Of a stretch of 64,000 nucleotides of DNA, positions 19,275-32,700 are shown piece by piece. Location of the stretch: contig JABMLP010000019.1 in assembly GCA_013176395.1 (NCBI GenBank), positions 1,114,985-1,178,984 of the forward strand, written 5' to 3'. Source of the DNA: Venturia oleaginea. Lineage: Eukaryota > Ascomycota > Dothideomycetes > Venturiales > Venturiaceae. The position numbers were made by a program, and so were the translations under genes. Every line of letters starts with the position of its first letter. Positions within the stretch are counted from its first letter, which is position 1. Under the pieces are notes generated by a model, which did no database searches, had not been told where the DNA came from, and saw only the letters and a list, made by a program, of their open reading frames with translations.

Positions 19275-22200
19275 TTGTCAAAGGAGTCAATTGAGAGAGT
19301 AAATAGTATTTTGAATTCGAACAAAGACACTGATTCACACCGTTCTCGGATAGAAAAAGAATGGGAGCAGTTCAGACCCAAGATGCTCTCCCGCCTTTTC
19401 TACACAAATACTATAGTGAACGATATATACTCTCTTAAAACTCTCCTTGATAATGGATCTAGCTGCTACGCATCAATAAACGAGGAGAAAGCTTCGCAGA
19501 TGGACCTTGAAGTACTCCCTATTAGTCCGCGTACTATAGGTGGAGTTCTTAAGGAAGAAGGACAGACCCAAGTGACAAAAATTGCGAAGTTGAACCTAGA
19601 TTTAGGGGGACTTATATGCAACGCTTTTGCTTATATAGTCCCGGGACAATTTGAGGATCTTCTACTAGGCAGGCCTTTTCTCAAGGACACCAAAGCCGTT
19701 ATCAATGAATCTAAAGGTACTCTTACCTTTGCAAACGGGATTAGCATTCGCGATGCTAAATTTGAAGACAAACTTGATATACAACAAGTAGCGCCCGTAA
19801 GATTCCACCGCCTTGTCACTTCTACACTTGAGAAAATCAAAGACGCGTCTAGAGTATTTGCTGTTACTCTTCGAGATATTGATATTGCCTTGAAGCCGAA
19901 AGTCCCTTTGACAACAGAGCAAATACTGGAATTGCTACCTAAGAGGTTTCATAAGTACGCTGCTGTCTTTGATCCTAAAAGGGCCGAGAGACTACCACCG
20001 CATCGCCCTGGGATTGATCACGAAATACACATAGAAGAAGGAAAACCACTTCCTTGGGGACCTCTATATGGTATGGGTCGAGAACAACTCCTTGTTTTGC
20101 GAAGGACTCTTACAGAGCTACTAGATAAAGGCTTTATCCGAGAGAGTAAATCAGTTGCTGCGTCTCCAGTTCTCTTTGTGAAGAAACCAGGAGGGGGCTT
20201 ACGCTTTTGCGTAGACTACCGAGCCTTAAACGCAATTACTCGAAAGGATAGGTACCCGCTACCGTTAGTAAAAGAGACTTTACTAACCTTAGCTCGTGCT
20301 AAGTATCTTAGTAAGCTTGATGTAAATGCTGCCTTCCACAAGATTCGAATCGCAACGGGAGATGAGTTCAAAACTGCCTTTCGAACTAGATATGGTCTAT
20401 TTGAATGGCTAGTTACTCCCTTTGGCTTAACCGGTGCACCTGCGTCTTTTCAACGGTATATAAACTATATCCTTCGACGATACCTAGACGAGTTCTGCTC
20501 AGCTTATCTAGACGATATAGTAATATACTCTTCAAAGAACCTTAAAGACCATGAAGAAAAGACTGAAAAGATACTTCAAAGCTGCCTTAACGCTGGGTTA
20601 TACCTTGATATTCGGAAGTGCGAGTTTAATACCAAACGAGTCAAGTATCTAGGCTTCGTTATAGATACTGAAACGGGCCTACACATGGATCCGGAGAAGA
20701 TCAAAGCAATTAAAGAATGGGAACGTCCTACTACTCTACGAGGAGTACGTGGCTTCCTAGGCTTTACAAACTTCTACCGTGACTTTGTAAAAGATAACTC
20801 AACAATAAGGGAGCCTCTGGTTCGCCTTACAAAGAAGAATACTCCATTTTTATGGGGAAAGGAGCAAGAAGAATCTTTTCAAAAACTTAAGGCAGAGTTT
20901 TGCAAAGAACCTGTCCTGTCTGCACTTGATGAAGATAAGCCTACGCGAGTAGAACCTGATGCTTCAGGCTGGGCTTCCGGAGCAGTACTTAGTCAAAAAG
21001 ATGAGCTAGGTAACTGGAAACCATGTGCTTTCTTCTCTACTAAGCACTTGCCAGCCGAATGCAATTATGATATCCACGACAAAGAACTTATGGCTATAGT
21101 CAAAGCTCTAGTCCATTGGACTAGCGAGCTACTAAGCCTAAGTAAGCCATTCATTATCCTCACAGATCACAAGAACCTTGAGAAGTTTATGGTAAAAAGG
21201 GAACTAAATGAAAGGCAAATGAGATGGGCGCAGATACTAGCTAAGTTTAACTTCAAACTAGGCTATCGCCCAGGCTCTGAATCTGTAGTTCCAGACGCCT
21301 TAACTCGAAGGGATCAAGATCTCCCAAAGGATATTCAAGACCCAAGAATCGTTGAAAGAACTAGAACGTTATTACCTCCAAAGCTTTGGATTAACGTTCT
21401 AGAGGATAAGACTCCTGCAAGAGAAGAAGCTGCCCAAGAAAATGCTCAAGAAGTAGACAAAGAACCTATCCCCTTTATACAAAATCCCTTTCTCTCAGGT
21501 GATCTAAGGGATAGATGGGAAACTGCACTCGAAGGAGATCTAGACTACAGACGTATTTTCCAAAGCGTTCTAAAGCAAGATAGGCAGTTCCCATCTAAGC
21601 TAAAGGTTCCTACTTCTATAGGAGATTGTAAAGTCGAAAATAACCAGCTCTACTATAGAGACCGAATCTGGTTGCCCTCCTACGAGCCTCTCTTAACAGG
21701 AGTAATTCAAGAAATACACGATTCAGTCCTATCAGGGCATCCTGGACGAGAAGCTACTATTGCTATTCTCTCCAGACAGTTCTACTGGCCGGGATTTGCT
21801 CAAGATATACGTCAGTTTATACGCAATTGTGACGTCTGCGGAAGAACTTCAGTCTGGCGAGACAAAAAGAAAGGTTTACTTAAACCTCTTCCTGTCCCTA
21901 GCCGTATCTGGCAAGATATTTCAGTAGACTTCATAGTCGAATTACCAGAGAGCCAAAGATGCACAAGACTCTGCGTTATTACTGACCGCTTGGGTAAAGG
22001 AACTATCCTGTTCCCAGTGCCTAAAGAACAGTTTGGAGCTGAAGGATTTGCAAAACTATTTATGCAGAACTACGTAAGATTACACTGGCTTCCTAGATCT
22101 CTAGTCTCAGATAGGGACACGCAATTTGTTAATGCTTTCTGGAAAGAAGTTTGTCACCTTCTTAAGATAGAGAGAAGACTCTCTACAGCGTATCACCCTG

Positions 22201-23059
22201 AGACTGATGGATCTACGGAAAGAAGAAATCAAGAAGTTGAAGCCTATCTACGTAAGTTCTGTACATTTAGTCAGAACGACTGGGTCGAGCTCCTGCCTAT
22301 TGCTCAAATATGCCTCGATAATAGACCAAACCAAGCTACGGGCCTATCGCCTTTCTTCTTAACCCACGGTTATAACATTGAGCATATAGGAACTGTTGAA
22401 GCTCCCCAGGAAACCCCTAAGAATCCAAAGAAAAAGCACAAGATCTTGTAGCAAAATTGAAGGACGCACAAGAATGGGCAGAAACGTCAATGGTATCAGC
22501 TCAGCAACAGCAAGAATACTACTCTAATAGAGATCGTGCTCCGGCTGACTCTTTTAAAGTGGGAGACAAAGTCTGGCTCAACCTAAAGAACGTAAAAACC
22601 CTACGTCCTTGTAAGAAACTAGACTGGATTCATGGGAAGTATACAGTTACACGAGTTATCAACTCAATCTCTTACGAGCTTGATACACCCAGAGGAATCC
22701 ACAACCGATTTCATACGTCTTTACTTAGGAGAGCTGGCACAGATCCCCTACCTTCACAAATACAAGATAATACACAGCCGCCTCCTATAGTAACTGAACA
22801 AGGAGACGAGGAATACGGTATCGAGGCTATTCTAGCCGCAAGATGGCGCCGGCGAGGTCGACAACAAACACGAGAAGTCTTAGTTAAGTGGGTAGGCTAC
22901 GTTGATCCTACGTGGGAACCCCTTAGCGAACTCCAACAAACTACAGCTCTGGACGCTTTTGAAAGTGCCTACGGCAACGTTCTTGAAAACGACGGACCTA
23001 TACTACGCCCTCAGAGACTACGCTCACATCGATCTACAAGAGAGGGGGGGAGGGGATAA
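19275..23059 (+). pseudogene. Element A Pol (copy 2), one-base frameshift
   Basis: Protease, RT, RNase H and the integrase core are intact. Near 22428 the run CCAAAAGAAAAAGC of the other copies reads CCAAAGAAAAAGC. This shifts the frame so that it stops at 22449-22451, and the C-terminal integrase region and chromodomain continue in another frame from about 22457 to 23059. A single lost A in an A-rich context could be a true mutation or a long-read consensus error. Confidence 0.9.
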
Positions 23060-23370
23060 TGTTAAGGGATGGAATCCTTCTCTCTAGCTTATCCATGACT
23101 GGATTTCCAATTGTTCTCTTGTTATTCTGCAAGCTGTCATGTTCTATTTTGCAAGCTGTCATGTTCTATTTCGCAAGCTGCCATGTTCTATTTCGCAAGC
23201 TGTCACGTTTCCATTTAAAGATACTTTCTAGAAGGATCTATTGTAAGAGGAGGATTATTTATACGAGCTATCCTTCCTGTATTTACACTTTCTTCTCTGT
23301 ACTTAGATACTTCGAAATACAAGCAGTCTCCTCTCACTTGCGAAACACCTTTGAGGGTTGAACTCTTACA
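23060..23370 (+). repeat. Element A 3' LTR, copy 2
   Basis: The 311-bp LTR is the same as 12576-12886 and starts unit 3. Confidence 0.92.
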
Positions 23371-23923
23371 CCTGTAGAGTCAAGGTCCTAAAGAGGACAC
23401 CCAAGCCATTTTCAGTACTCTCAGGACGAGCCTGCAGAGTCAAGGTCCTAAAGAGGACACCCCAGCCATTTCAGTACTCTCAGAAAGAGCCTGTAGAGTC
23501 AAGGTCCTAAAGAGGACACCTAACCCAAGAAGCAAGGGCCAACCTCAAGGGCCAAACAAAAAGGAATTTCAAGAAGAGAACACTTGTCCTAACCCAAGAA
23601 GCAAGGGCCAACCTCAAAGACCAACCTCAAGAGCCAACCTCAAGGGCCAAACAAAAAGGGAATTCAAGAGAATTCAAGCTGAGATTTTCTAGAAGGTGCT
23701 AGAATCTCCAAGAAGCAAGGGCCAACTATAAGGGCTAATCCACAGTAAATTCTCGCAAAATTTACAAAGAGGAAATCAGAGGTCATCCTAAGACAGCGTA
23801 GTCTTAGGAGTTGAAGCTGTAATAAGCTGAGGAAAGAAAGAGTTAGGAAGAGAGATTCAATACCCTTGACCTTCATAGTCCCTAGGAGCTCCGTCCTTAG
23901 TAATAAGGGTTGCAGAGCAGACT
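23371..23923 (+). repeat. Truncated A-type leader with 60-bp repeats (unit 3)
   Basis: Same as 2415-2967, with no differences noticed. Confidence 0.8.
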
Positions 23924-26900
23924 GTCAAGGATGAAATCAGTCGGAAGGTCTTAAGGGATGGAATCCTTCTCTCTAGCTTATCCATGACTGGATTTCCAAT
24001 TGTTCTCTTGTTATTCTGCAAGCTGTCATGTTCTATTTCGCAAGCTGCCATGTTCTATTTGCAAGCTGTCACGTTTCCATTTAAAGATACTTTCTAGAAG
24101 GATCTATTGTAAGAGGAGGATTATATATACGAGCTATCCTTCCTGTATTTACACTTTCTTCTCTGTACTTAGATACTTTGAAATACAAGCAGTCTTCTCT
24201 CACTTGCGAAACACCTTTGAGGGTTGAACTCTTACAGAAGGAAACTCAGCCTCAGAGCCTGTACTCGATGATTGGAACGTCAATCAAGATTGATAACCGC
24301 CTATTCGAAAGAAAACTTCAGAGGAAGGGAGTTAGTTCTTATCGAGGACATGGAAACAACAGTCGTGCGAATATAGGTGTTTGAGTTGATTCATACGAAC
24401 CGCAGCCAATGGAGCTCGACAAGATTCAGAGCGCTCCACGTGGATCCAAGAAAGGTACAGGTCAGAAAGCCCAAAAAGAACAACACTGGACGTTTCACGA
24501 ATCAGGGACAACGATTCGGAAACTCACCCATGGGCTCAGAACACCTCAAGGCTTTACAATCCGATGCGTCAGTACCGCCAATCCACAACATACTGAGCTG
24601 GACGGCTTGTTATGAGGACGACTGCAAAGTACACCTATCCGAGAAGCAGAGCTCCGAATACTACCCTCGGGATAGAGGAGGTTACCAAGGTAACGGCAAT
24701 GTCAAAGGACATCTCGCTATGATGAGTTCGTCATCTAGCTCACCCGGTCTTTATGGCACTCAGTTGGTATTGCCAAAAGCAGAGTATGGCACAAACCAAT
24801 TCGGGGTTGGGAATACAATGGCTGCTGTCAAAGTTATCAGCAGATACCCAAGCATGAGAAAGAATCCGGAACACGATCTTCACTGGATGATTCCATCGAA
24901 CTGGTACAAAGTCAAAGAATGCCCACTGTGGGAGCACAAGTCCGAGGAAGACCCAGGAGAACCAGATTGGGAATTCCACTGGGTTCACGAAAAGGAAGTC
25001 AACAATACGACCTCAGGAAGATGATGAAAATCCCAAACATCAGTACAAGATGTACAGCACGTCCACCACAGACACTCATCTATGAATTGCTGCGAGTATG
25101 AGGAATGCGATTTACCTCAGCACCAGGAAATGAAAGATCTTGGAGAAATACTCCAAGAGTTGCCAGCCATTTCCGGGAGTTGGTCTACACCAAACGAAAA
25201 CGAATCTCTACAGTCTATGTCGGGCGACGACAGTGAGTCTACAGTAGAAGACAACTCCAACGAAGGAGAATCGAAGGAAGATCTAGAGTTTATGACCTTC
25301 CGGCTCTCACGTTTGACACGAGACGTTGAACGAGCAATTGATCAGGACGATTCTCAGTGCAAAGACGTCTATCCAAATGCATGCCTTGACTTCACCTGCC
25401 CATACCATCCGAATGGGGCAAGGAACCTTCGACACCTTGTCCGACGATTGGACATCGCAGTCAAACAAAGCAAGCACGCAAATGGCATGAGAATTCGGGA
25501 AACGAGGAGGATCAACAGTAGAGAGGCCCCTGTTGAATCCTAATGAAGCGCCTCATTTTCTGAACAACCTTGGTACATCCAAGATGCTGGTCGAAGGAAA
25601 GATCGACGACGTACCAGCATGGGCCTTCATCGACACTGGTGCCGATAGGAATCTTCTAAGCGAGAAATTGGTCGACGAATGGAAACTACCCGTACGGTCG
25701 AAACGGCATCCATATCCACTAACTATCGCTGATGGAAGACCTGTCAACTTCAATGGAGGCATGGTGATCTACGAAACAGACATAATCTTGTGGATACAAG
25801 GGAGGAAAGAACAGATTGTTCTAGACGTCACGAATATTGGAGACTCGGATTTGATCCTTGGTCTGCCGTGGCTTCGAACTCACAATCCGCATATCGACTG
25901 GAGAACATTGACGCTCACGTTCCCAGACCAACGATATCCCGTGCAGGCTAGCATGCGCGCTAGAACACGGACAGCACAAAGACCTTTGCGGAAAAGGCCT
26001 ACACACGTTGAAGTGGCATACTGCTATCGTCTCCAGACAGAGGAGGATAGGTCAGTGTTCCAAATTCCCCATGGGTACCAGGAATTTGCAGAACTTTTTA
26101 AAGGGGAATCGATCGAAGATTCTCTTCCACCACACCAACCATGGGATTATGAGATCGAGCTCAAGAATAATGAACAACCAAAGAAGTTCAAGATCTACCC
26201 ATTGAGGAAAGATCAGCTTGAAACCCTTCGTGAATATATCGACGATTTCACGAAGAAGTTCATCCGGGAGTCGAAGTCACCCGCCGGATATTCAGTTTTC
26301 TACGTACCCAAGCCCGATGGTTCACAACGATTGTGTGTCGATTACCGACATCTAAATGAGATTTCGGTGAAGAATGCGTACACGCTGCCTTTAATCCAGG
26401 AGTTGAGGGACAGACTCCAAGGAGCCAGATGATTCACGAAATTCGATATTCCTGCGGCTTTTCATCGAATTAGGATTAAGAAAGGTGACGAGTGGAAGAC
26501 AGCATTCCGCACTCACCTTGAGCAATACGAATACCTTGTCATGCCCTTTGGTTTGACAAACGCCCCTGCGACGCTGCAAGCCTATATGAACAATGTGCTT
26601 CGCGAGCACTTAGACAAGTTTGTGTCTGTTTATATGGATGACATTTTGGTTTACTATCGAACGTTCGAAGAACACGCCAATCACGTTCGAACCGTCCTCC
26701 GCGCACTACAGATATTTAACTTGCGGCTGAAACCATCGAAAAGGGAATTCCATAAGCAACGAATCAAGTTCGTTGGATGTTTTGTCTCTCAAGATGGACT
26801 TGAGATGGACCCGGAAATTTACCAGAAGGTCCGCGATTGGCCGGTACCTTCGAACGTCAAAGGAGTACAGTCATTTCACGCCTTCGCGAATTATTATCGA

Positions 26901-27404
26901 CAATTCATCGAAAGCTTTTCCGAAGTTGCAGAACCCCTCACGGAATTGATGAAGAAGGGGATTACCTTCGAATGGAACGAGCATGCGCAAAAGGCCTTTG
27001 ACGCACTCAAGATACGGTTAACAACACCACCCATTCTGCAACTGTTTGACTCAGAAAAACCAGCCACAGTCGAGGCGGATGCGTCCGATCGAGCCCTCGG
27101 AGCATGCCTCAGCCAACCCGATTCAGATGGAAAGCTTAGACCAGTAGCTTACCACGCACGAAAATTTCTGAAAGCAGAAATCAACTACTCCACTTCAGAC
27201 AAGGAACTCATGGCCATAGTTGATGCCTTCAAGCACTGGAAGCATTATCTTGAAGGAGCGAAACACAAGATCACTGTGTATTCCGACCACAAGAATCTGC
27301 GGAATTTCACGACGACAAAGGAATTGAATCGACGGCAACTAAGATGGTCAGAAGAACTGTCATCTTACAACTTCCATATCCTTTACAAGAAAGGAAAGGA
27401 AAAC
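23924..27404 (+). pseudogene. Element B gag-pol remnant (unit 3)
   Basis: This has the lesions of units 1 and 2 plus single-base losses near 25010 (CCC to CC) and 25464 (AAAA to AAA). They change the local gag frames but touch nothing functional. The protease-RT-RNase H stretch runs 25533-27404 with the same TGA at 26430-26432. Confidence 0.88.
23949..24236 (+). repeat. Solo A-type LTR in B remnant (unit 3)
   Basis: 288 bp, one T shorter than its sisters (TATTTGCAAG at about 24058). It is flanked by GAAGG. Confidence 0.92.
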
Positions 27405-27688
27405 GTTAAAAACATCCAACGAACTTGATTCGTTGCTTGTGGAATTCGCTTTTCGAGGGTTTCAGCCGTAAGTTAAATATCTGTAGTGCGCGGAGGACAG
27501 TTCGAACGTGTTTGGCGTGTTCTTCCAACATTCGAGAGTAAACAAAAATATCATCCATATAAACAGACAGAAACTTGTCTAAGTGCTCGCGAAGCACATT
27601 GTTCATATGGTCTTGCAGCGTCGCAGGGGCGTTTGTCAAGCCGAAGGGCATGGCAAGGTATTCGTAGTGCCCAAGGCGAGTGCGGAAT
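27405..27688 (-). pseudogene. Inverted element B RT fragment (unit 3)
   Basis: Same inverted RT piece as 6452-6735, abutting the A 5' LTR. Confidence 0.88.
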
Positions 27689-28685
27689 TGTTAAGGGATG
27701 GAATCCTTCTCTCTAGCTTATCCATGACTGGATTTCCAATTGTTCTCTTGTTATTCTGCAAGCTGTCATGTTCTATTTTGCAAGCTGTCATGTTCTATTT
27801 TGCAAGCTGTCATGTTCTATTTCGCAAGCTGCCATGTTCTATTTTGCAAGCTGTCACGTTTCCATTTAAAGATACTTTCTAGAAGGATCTATTGTAAGAG
27901 GAGGATTATATATACTAGCTATCCTTCCTGTACTTACACTTTCTTCTCTGTACTTAGATACTTTGAAATACAAGCAGTCTTCTCTCACTTGCGAAACACC
28001 TTTGAGGGTTGAACTCTTACATTATCTAAGTACCTCAGTCTTACAAAGGAAGAAAGGCTCACAGAGAGCAAGCTCCAAAAAGGAATTTCAAGAAGAGGAC
28101 ACTTGTCCTAATCCAAGAAGCGAGGGCCAACCTCAAGGGCCAAACAGAAAGGAATTTCAAGAAGAGGACACTTGTCCTAACTCAAGAAGCAAGGGCCAAC
28201 CTCAAAGGCCAACTTCAAGGGCCAACCTCAAGGGCCAAACAAAAAGGGAATTCAAGAGAATTCAAGCTGAGATTTTCTAGAAGGTGCTAGAATCTCCAAG
28301 AAGCAAGGGCCAACCGAAAGGGCCAATCCAAAAAGGGAATTCAAGAGAATTCAAACTGAGATTTTCTAGAACGTGCTAGAATCTCCAAGAAGCAAGGGCA
28401 GGTCATCCTAAGACAGCGTAGTCTTAGGAGTTGAAGCTGTAATAAGCTGAGGAAAGAAAGAGCTAGGGAGAGAGATTTAATACACTTGGCCTTCACAGTC
28501 CCTGGGAGCTCTGTCCTTAGTAATAAGGATTGCAGAGCGGACTATAGTGTAAAAAATCCTTCTGGGATTCTATAGTCACCTTCCTATACTAATAGGCATT
28601 GACTCTATACTGCCTAGCAAATCTCTAGAGTAGAGCCTAGGAGTGTGTATAGTAGTGCTCTCTATTATCTCTCATAGGTGAAAAT

Positions 28686-29708
28686 ATGGAAGGAGAAGAT
28701 CACGAACAAAGAGTTCCTCAAGAACCCCAAGCCCTACAAGAAGCTATGGCAGCATTACAACATCAACTAGCCATTCAGAACGATGCTATTACGCGTATTC
28801 TTACAATCTTGCCTAACACTACTCGCTCTGAGAACGTAGTAGAAGGACAAGAGACTAAGAATTCACAAAAAGACAGAATACATAGGAAGAAAGCTGTACT
28901 TCCTAAGCTCCAAGAATTTGATGGCAAGCGTTCTGAATGGGCTCAGTGGTTTCAACAAGCAAGGATGAAGTTGGAGATAGACGCAGAATCTATAGGGGAT
29001 AGTAGGAACCAATTTGCCTACATCTTCTCCTCTCTACGAGGCTCCGCAGCTCAGGCTACTCTGGCCTACGTAAAGACAGCTCCAGAGGAAGATAAAACGG
29101 GACAGAAATTGTTACAGTATATGGACAACTTCTATGGCGATCCAGTACAACAACAAAGAGCTACTGTAAGCCTGTCCACAATCAAACAAAAAGAGAAAGA
29201 ACCCTTCTTCTCTTTTCTTCCCCGTTTTGAAACCACTCTTGCTAATGCTGGAGGAATGACTTGGCCTGACGCTGTTAAAATTGCATTTCTACACAAAGCA
29301 ATAAATCAAGAGCTGCGAAACCAGAGAATAGGCCAATCTCAGAGTACCTCCTACCAGCAGTTTGTGTCCGATCTTTTGAATACAAGTATGCAAATCACTA
29401 CAGCAAAGATGCTCTCTTCCTCAGAAGATAAGTTACGATTCAGAGATAAAGAGAAGTCTTTTAAAGATCTGAACGCTATGGACTGGGAGCCTACACGCGT
29501 AAACAAGTTAAAAATTTCGTCTAAAGCCTATGAATATAGGAAGGCAAATAACCTCTGCTTACGCTGTGGGAAGGCCGGCCATAGAATGAAAGACTGCTGG
29601 TTGGATACAGAGGTAGAAAGAGTCACGCAACTTGGTTCAAAAAGGGCCAAAGGAACCACTGAGGAGAATGAAGAAGTTGAAGAAGAGGACTACTCGGAAA
29701 AAGAGTAG
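28686..29708 (+). CDS. Element A Gag (copy 3)
   Basis: The 340-residue Gag is the same as the other copies. It is followed by the same A-rich stretch and stem at the gag/pol junction. Confidence 0.92.
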   Translation: MEGEDHEQRVPQEPQALQEAMAALQHQLAIQNDAITRILTILPNTTRSENVVEGQETKNSQKDRIHRKKAVLPKLQEFDGKRSEWAQWFQQARMKLEIDAESIGDSRNQFAYIFSSLRGSAAQATLAYVKTAPEEDKTGQKLLQYMDNFYGDPVQQQRATVSLSTIKQKEKEPFFSFLPRFETTLANAGGMTWPDAVKIAFLHKAINQELRNQRIGQSQSTSYQQFVSDLLNTSMQITTAKMLSSSEDKLRFRDKEKSFKDLNAMDWEPTRVNKLKISSKAYEYRKANNLCLRCGKAGHRMKDCWLDTEVERVTQLGSKRAKGTTEENEEVEEEDYSEKE

Positions 29709-29755
29709 CCTCTATCCAAAGTCGTGGATGGAGGCGTAGAGTAGATAGAGCAAAA

Positions 29756-32700
29756 TTGTCAAAGGAGTCAATTGAGAGAGTAAATAGTATTTTGAATTCG
29801 AACAAAGACACTGATTCACACCGTTCTCGGATAGAAAAAGAATGGGAGCAGTTCAGACCCAAGATGCTCTCCCGCCTTTTCTACACAAATACTATAGTGA
29901 ACGATATATACTCTCTTAAAACTCTCCTTGATAATGGATCTAGCTGCTACGCATCAATAAACGAGGAGAAAGCTTCGCAGATGGACCTTGAAGTACTCCC
30001 TATTAGTCCGCGTACTATAGGTGGAGTTCTTAAGGAAGAAGGACAGACCCAAGTGACAAAAATTGCGAAGTTGAACCTAGATTTAGGGGGACTTATATGC
30101 AACGCTTTTGCTTATATAGTCCCGGGACAATTTGAGGATCTTCTACTAGGCAGGCCTTTTCTCAAGGACACCAAAGCCGTTATCAATGAATCTAAAGGTA
30201 CTCTTACCTTTGCAAACGGGATTAGCATTCGCGATGCTAAATTTGAAGACAAACTTGATATACAACAAGTAGCGCCCGTAAGATTCCACCGCCTTGTCAC
30301 TTCTACACTTGAGAAAATCAAAGACGCGTCTAGAGTATTTGCTGTTACTCTTCGAGATATTGATATTGCCTTGAAGCCGAAAGTCCCTTTGACAACAGAG
30401 CAAATACTGGAATTGCTACCTAAGAGGTTTCATAAGTACGCTGCTGTCTTTGATCCTAAAAGGGCCGAGAGACTACCACCGCATCGCCCTGGGATTGATC
30501 ACGAAATACACATAGAAGAAGGAAAACCACTTCCTTGGGGACCTCTATATGGTATGGGTCGAGAACAACTCCTTGTTTTGCGAAGGACTCTTACAGAGCT
30601 ACTAGATAAAGGCTTTATCCGAGAGAGTAAATCAGTTGCTGCGTCTCCAGTTCTCTTTGTGAAGAAACCAGGAGGGGGCTTACGCTTTTGCGTAGACTAC
30701 CGAGCCTTAAACGCAATTACTCGAAAGGATAGGTACCCGCTACCGTTAGTAAAAGAGACTTTACTAACCTTAGCTCGTGCTAAGTATCTTAGTAAGCTTG
30801 ATGTAAATGCTGCCTTCCACAAGATTCGAATCGCAACGGGAGATGAGTTCAAAACTGCCTTTCGAACTAGATATGGTCTATTTGAATGGCTAGTTACTCC
30901 CTTTGGCTTAACCGGTGCACCTGCGTCTTTTCAACGGTATATAAACTATATCCTTCGACGATACCTAGACGAGTTCTGCTCAGCTTATCTAGACGATATA
31001 GTAATATACTCTTCAAAGAACCTTAAAGACCATGAAGAAAAGACTGAAAAGATACTTCAAAGCTGCCTTAACGCTGGGTTATACCTTGATATTCGGAAGT
31101 GCGAGTTTAATACCAAACGAGTCAAGTATCTAGGCTTCGTTATAGATACTGAAACGGGCCTACACATGGATCCGGAGAAGATCAAAGCAATTAAAGAATG
31201 GGAACGTCCTACTACTCTACGAGGAGTACGTGGCTTCCTAGGCTTTACAAACTTCTACCGTGACTTTGTAAAAGATAACTCAACAATAAGGGAGCCTCTG
31301 GTTCGCCTTACAAAGAAGAATACTCCATTTTTATGGGGAAAGGAGCAAGAAGAATCTTTTCAAAAACTTAAGGCAGAGTTTTGCAAAGAACCTGTCCTGT
31401 CTGCACTTGATGAAGATAAGCCTACGCGAGTAGAACCTGATGCTTCAGGCTGGGCTTCCGGAGCAGTACTTAGTCAAAAAGATGAGCTAGGTAACTGGAA
31501 ACCATGTGCTTTCTTCTCTACTAAGCACTTGCCAGCCGAATGCAATTATGATATCCACGACAAAGAACTTATGGCTATAGTCAAAGCTCTAGTCCATTGG
31601 ACTAGCGAGCTACTAAGCCTAAGTAAGCCATTCATTATCCTCACAGATCACAAGAACCTTGAGAAGTTTATGGTAAAAAGGGAACTAAATGAAAGGCAAA
31701 TGAGATGGGCGCAGATACTAGCTAAGTTTAACTTCAAACTAGGCTATCGCCCAGGCTCTGAATCTGTAGTTCCAGACGCCTTAACTCGAAGGGATCAAGA
31801 TCTCCCAAAGGATATTCAAGACCCAAGAATCGTTGAAAGAACTAGAACGTTATTACCTCCAAAGCTTTGGATTAACGTTCTAGAGGATAAGACTCCTGCA
31901 AGAGAAGAAGCTGCCCAAGAAAATGCTCAAGAAGTAGACAAAGAACCTATCCCCTTTATACAAAATCCCTTTCTCTCAGGTGATCTAAGGGATAGATGGG
32001 AAACTGCACTCGAAGGAGATCTAGACTACAGACGTATTTTCCAAAGCGTTCTAAAGCAAGATAGGCAGTTCCCATCTAAGCTAAAGGTTCCTACTTCTAT
32101 AGGAGATTGTAAAGTCGAAAATAACCAGCTCTACTATAGAGACCGAATCTGGTTGCCCTCCTACGAGCCTCTCTTAACAGGAGTAATTCAAGAAATACAC
32201 GATTCAGTCCTATCAGGGCATCCTGGACGAGAAGCTACTATTGCTATTCTCTCCAGACAGTTCTACTGGCCGGGATTTGCTCAAGATATACGTCAGTTTA
32301 TACGCAATTGTGACGTCTGCGGAAGAACTTCAGTCTGGCGAGACAAAAAGAAAGGTTTACTTAAACCTCTTCCTGTCCCTAGCCGTATCTGGCAAGATAT
32401 TTCAGTAGACTTCATAGTCGAATTACCAGAGAGCCAAAGATGCACAAGACTCTGCGTTATTACTGACCGCTTGGGTAAAGGAACTATCCTGTTCCCAGTG
32501 CCTAAAGAACAGTTTGGAGCTGAAGGATTTGCAAAACTATTTATGCAGAACTACGTAAGATTACACTGGCTTCCTAGATCTCTAGTCTCAGATAGGGACA
32601 CGCAATTTGTTAATGCTTTCTGGAAAGAAGTTTGTCACCTTCTTAAGATAGAGAGAAGACTCTCTACAGCGTATCACCCTGAGACTGATGGATCTACGGA

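Larger units (their letters stand above)
17208..23370 (+). mobile_element. Element A, copy 2 (pol frameshifted)
   Basis: 5' LTR 17208-17540, PBS 17542-17552, gag 18205-19227, pol 19275-23059, 3' LTR 23060-23370. It carries the extra 13-bp AACCTCAAGGGCC leader repeat. One A is missing in pol near 22428, so this copy as written could not make a full Pol. Confidence 0.93.
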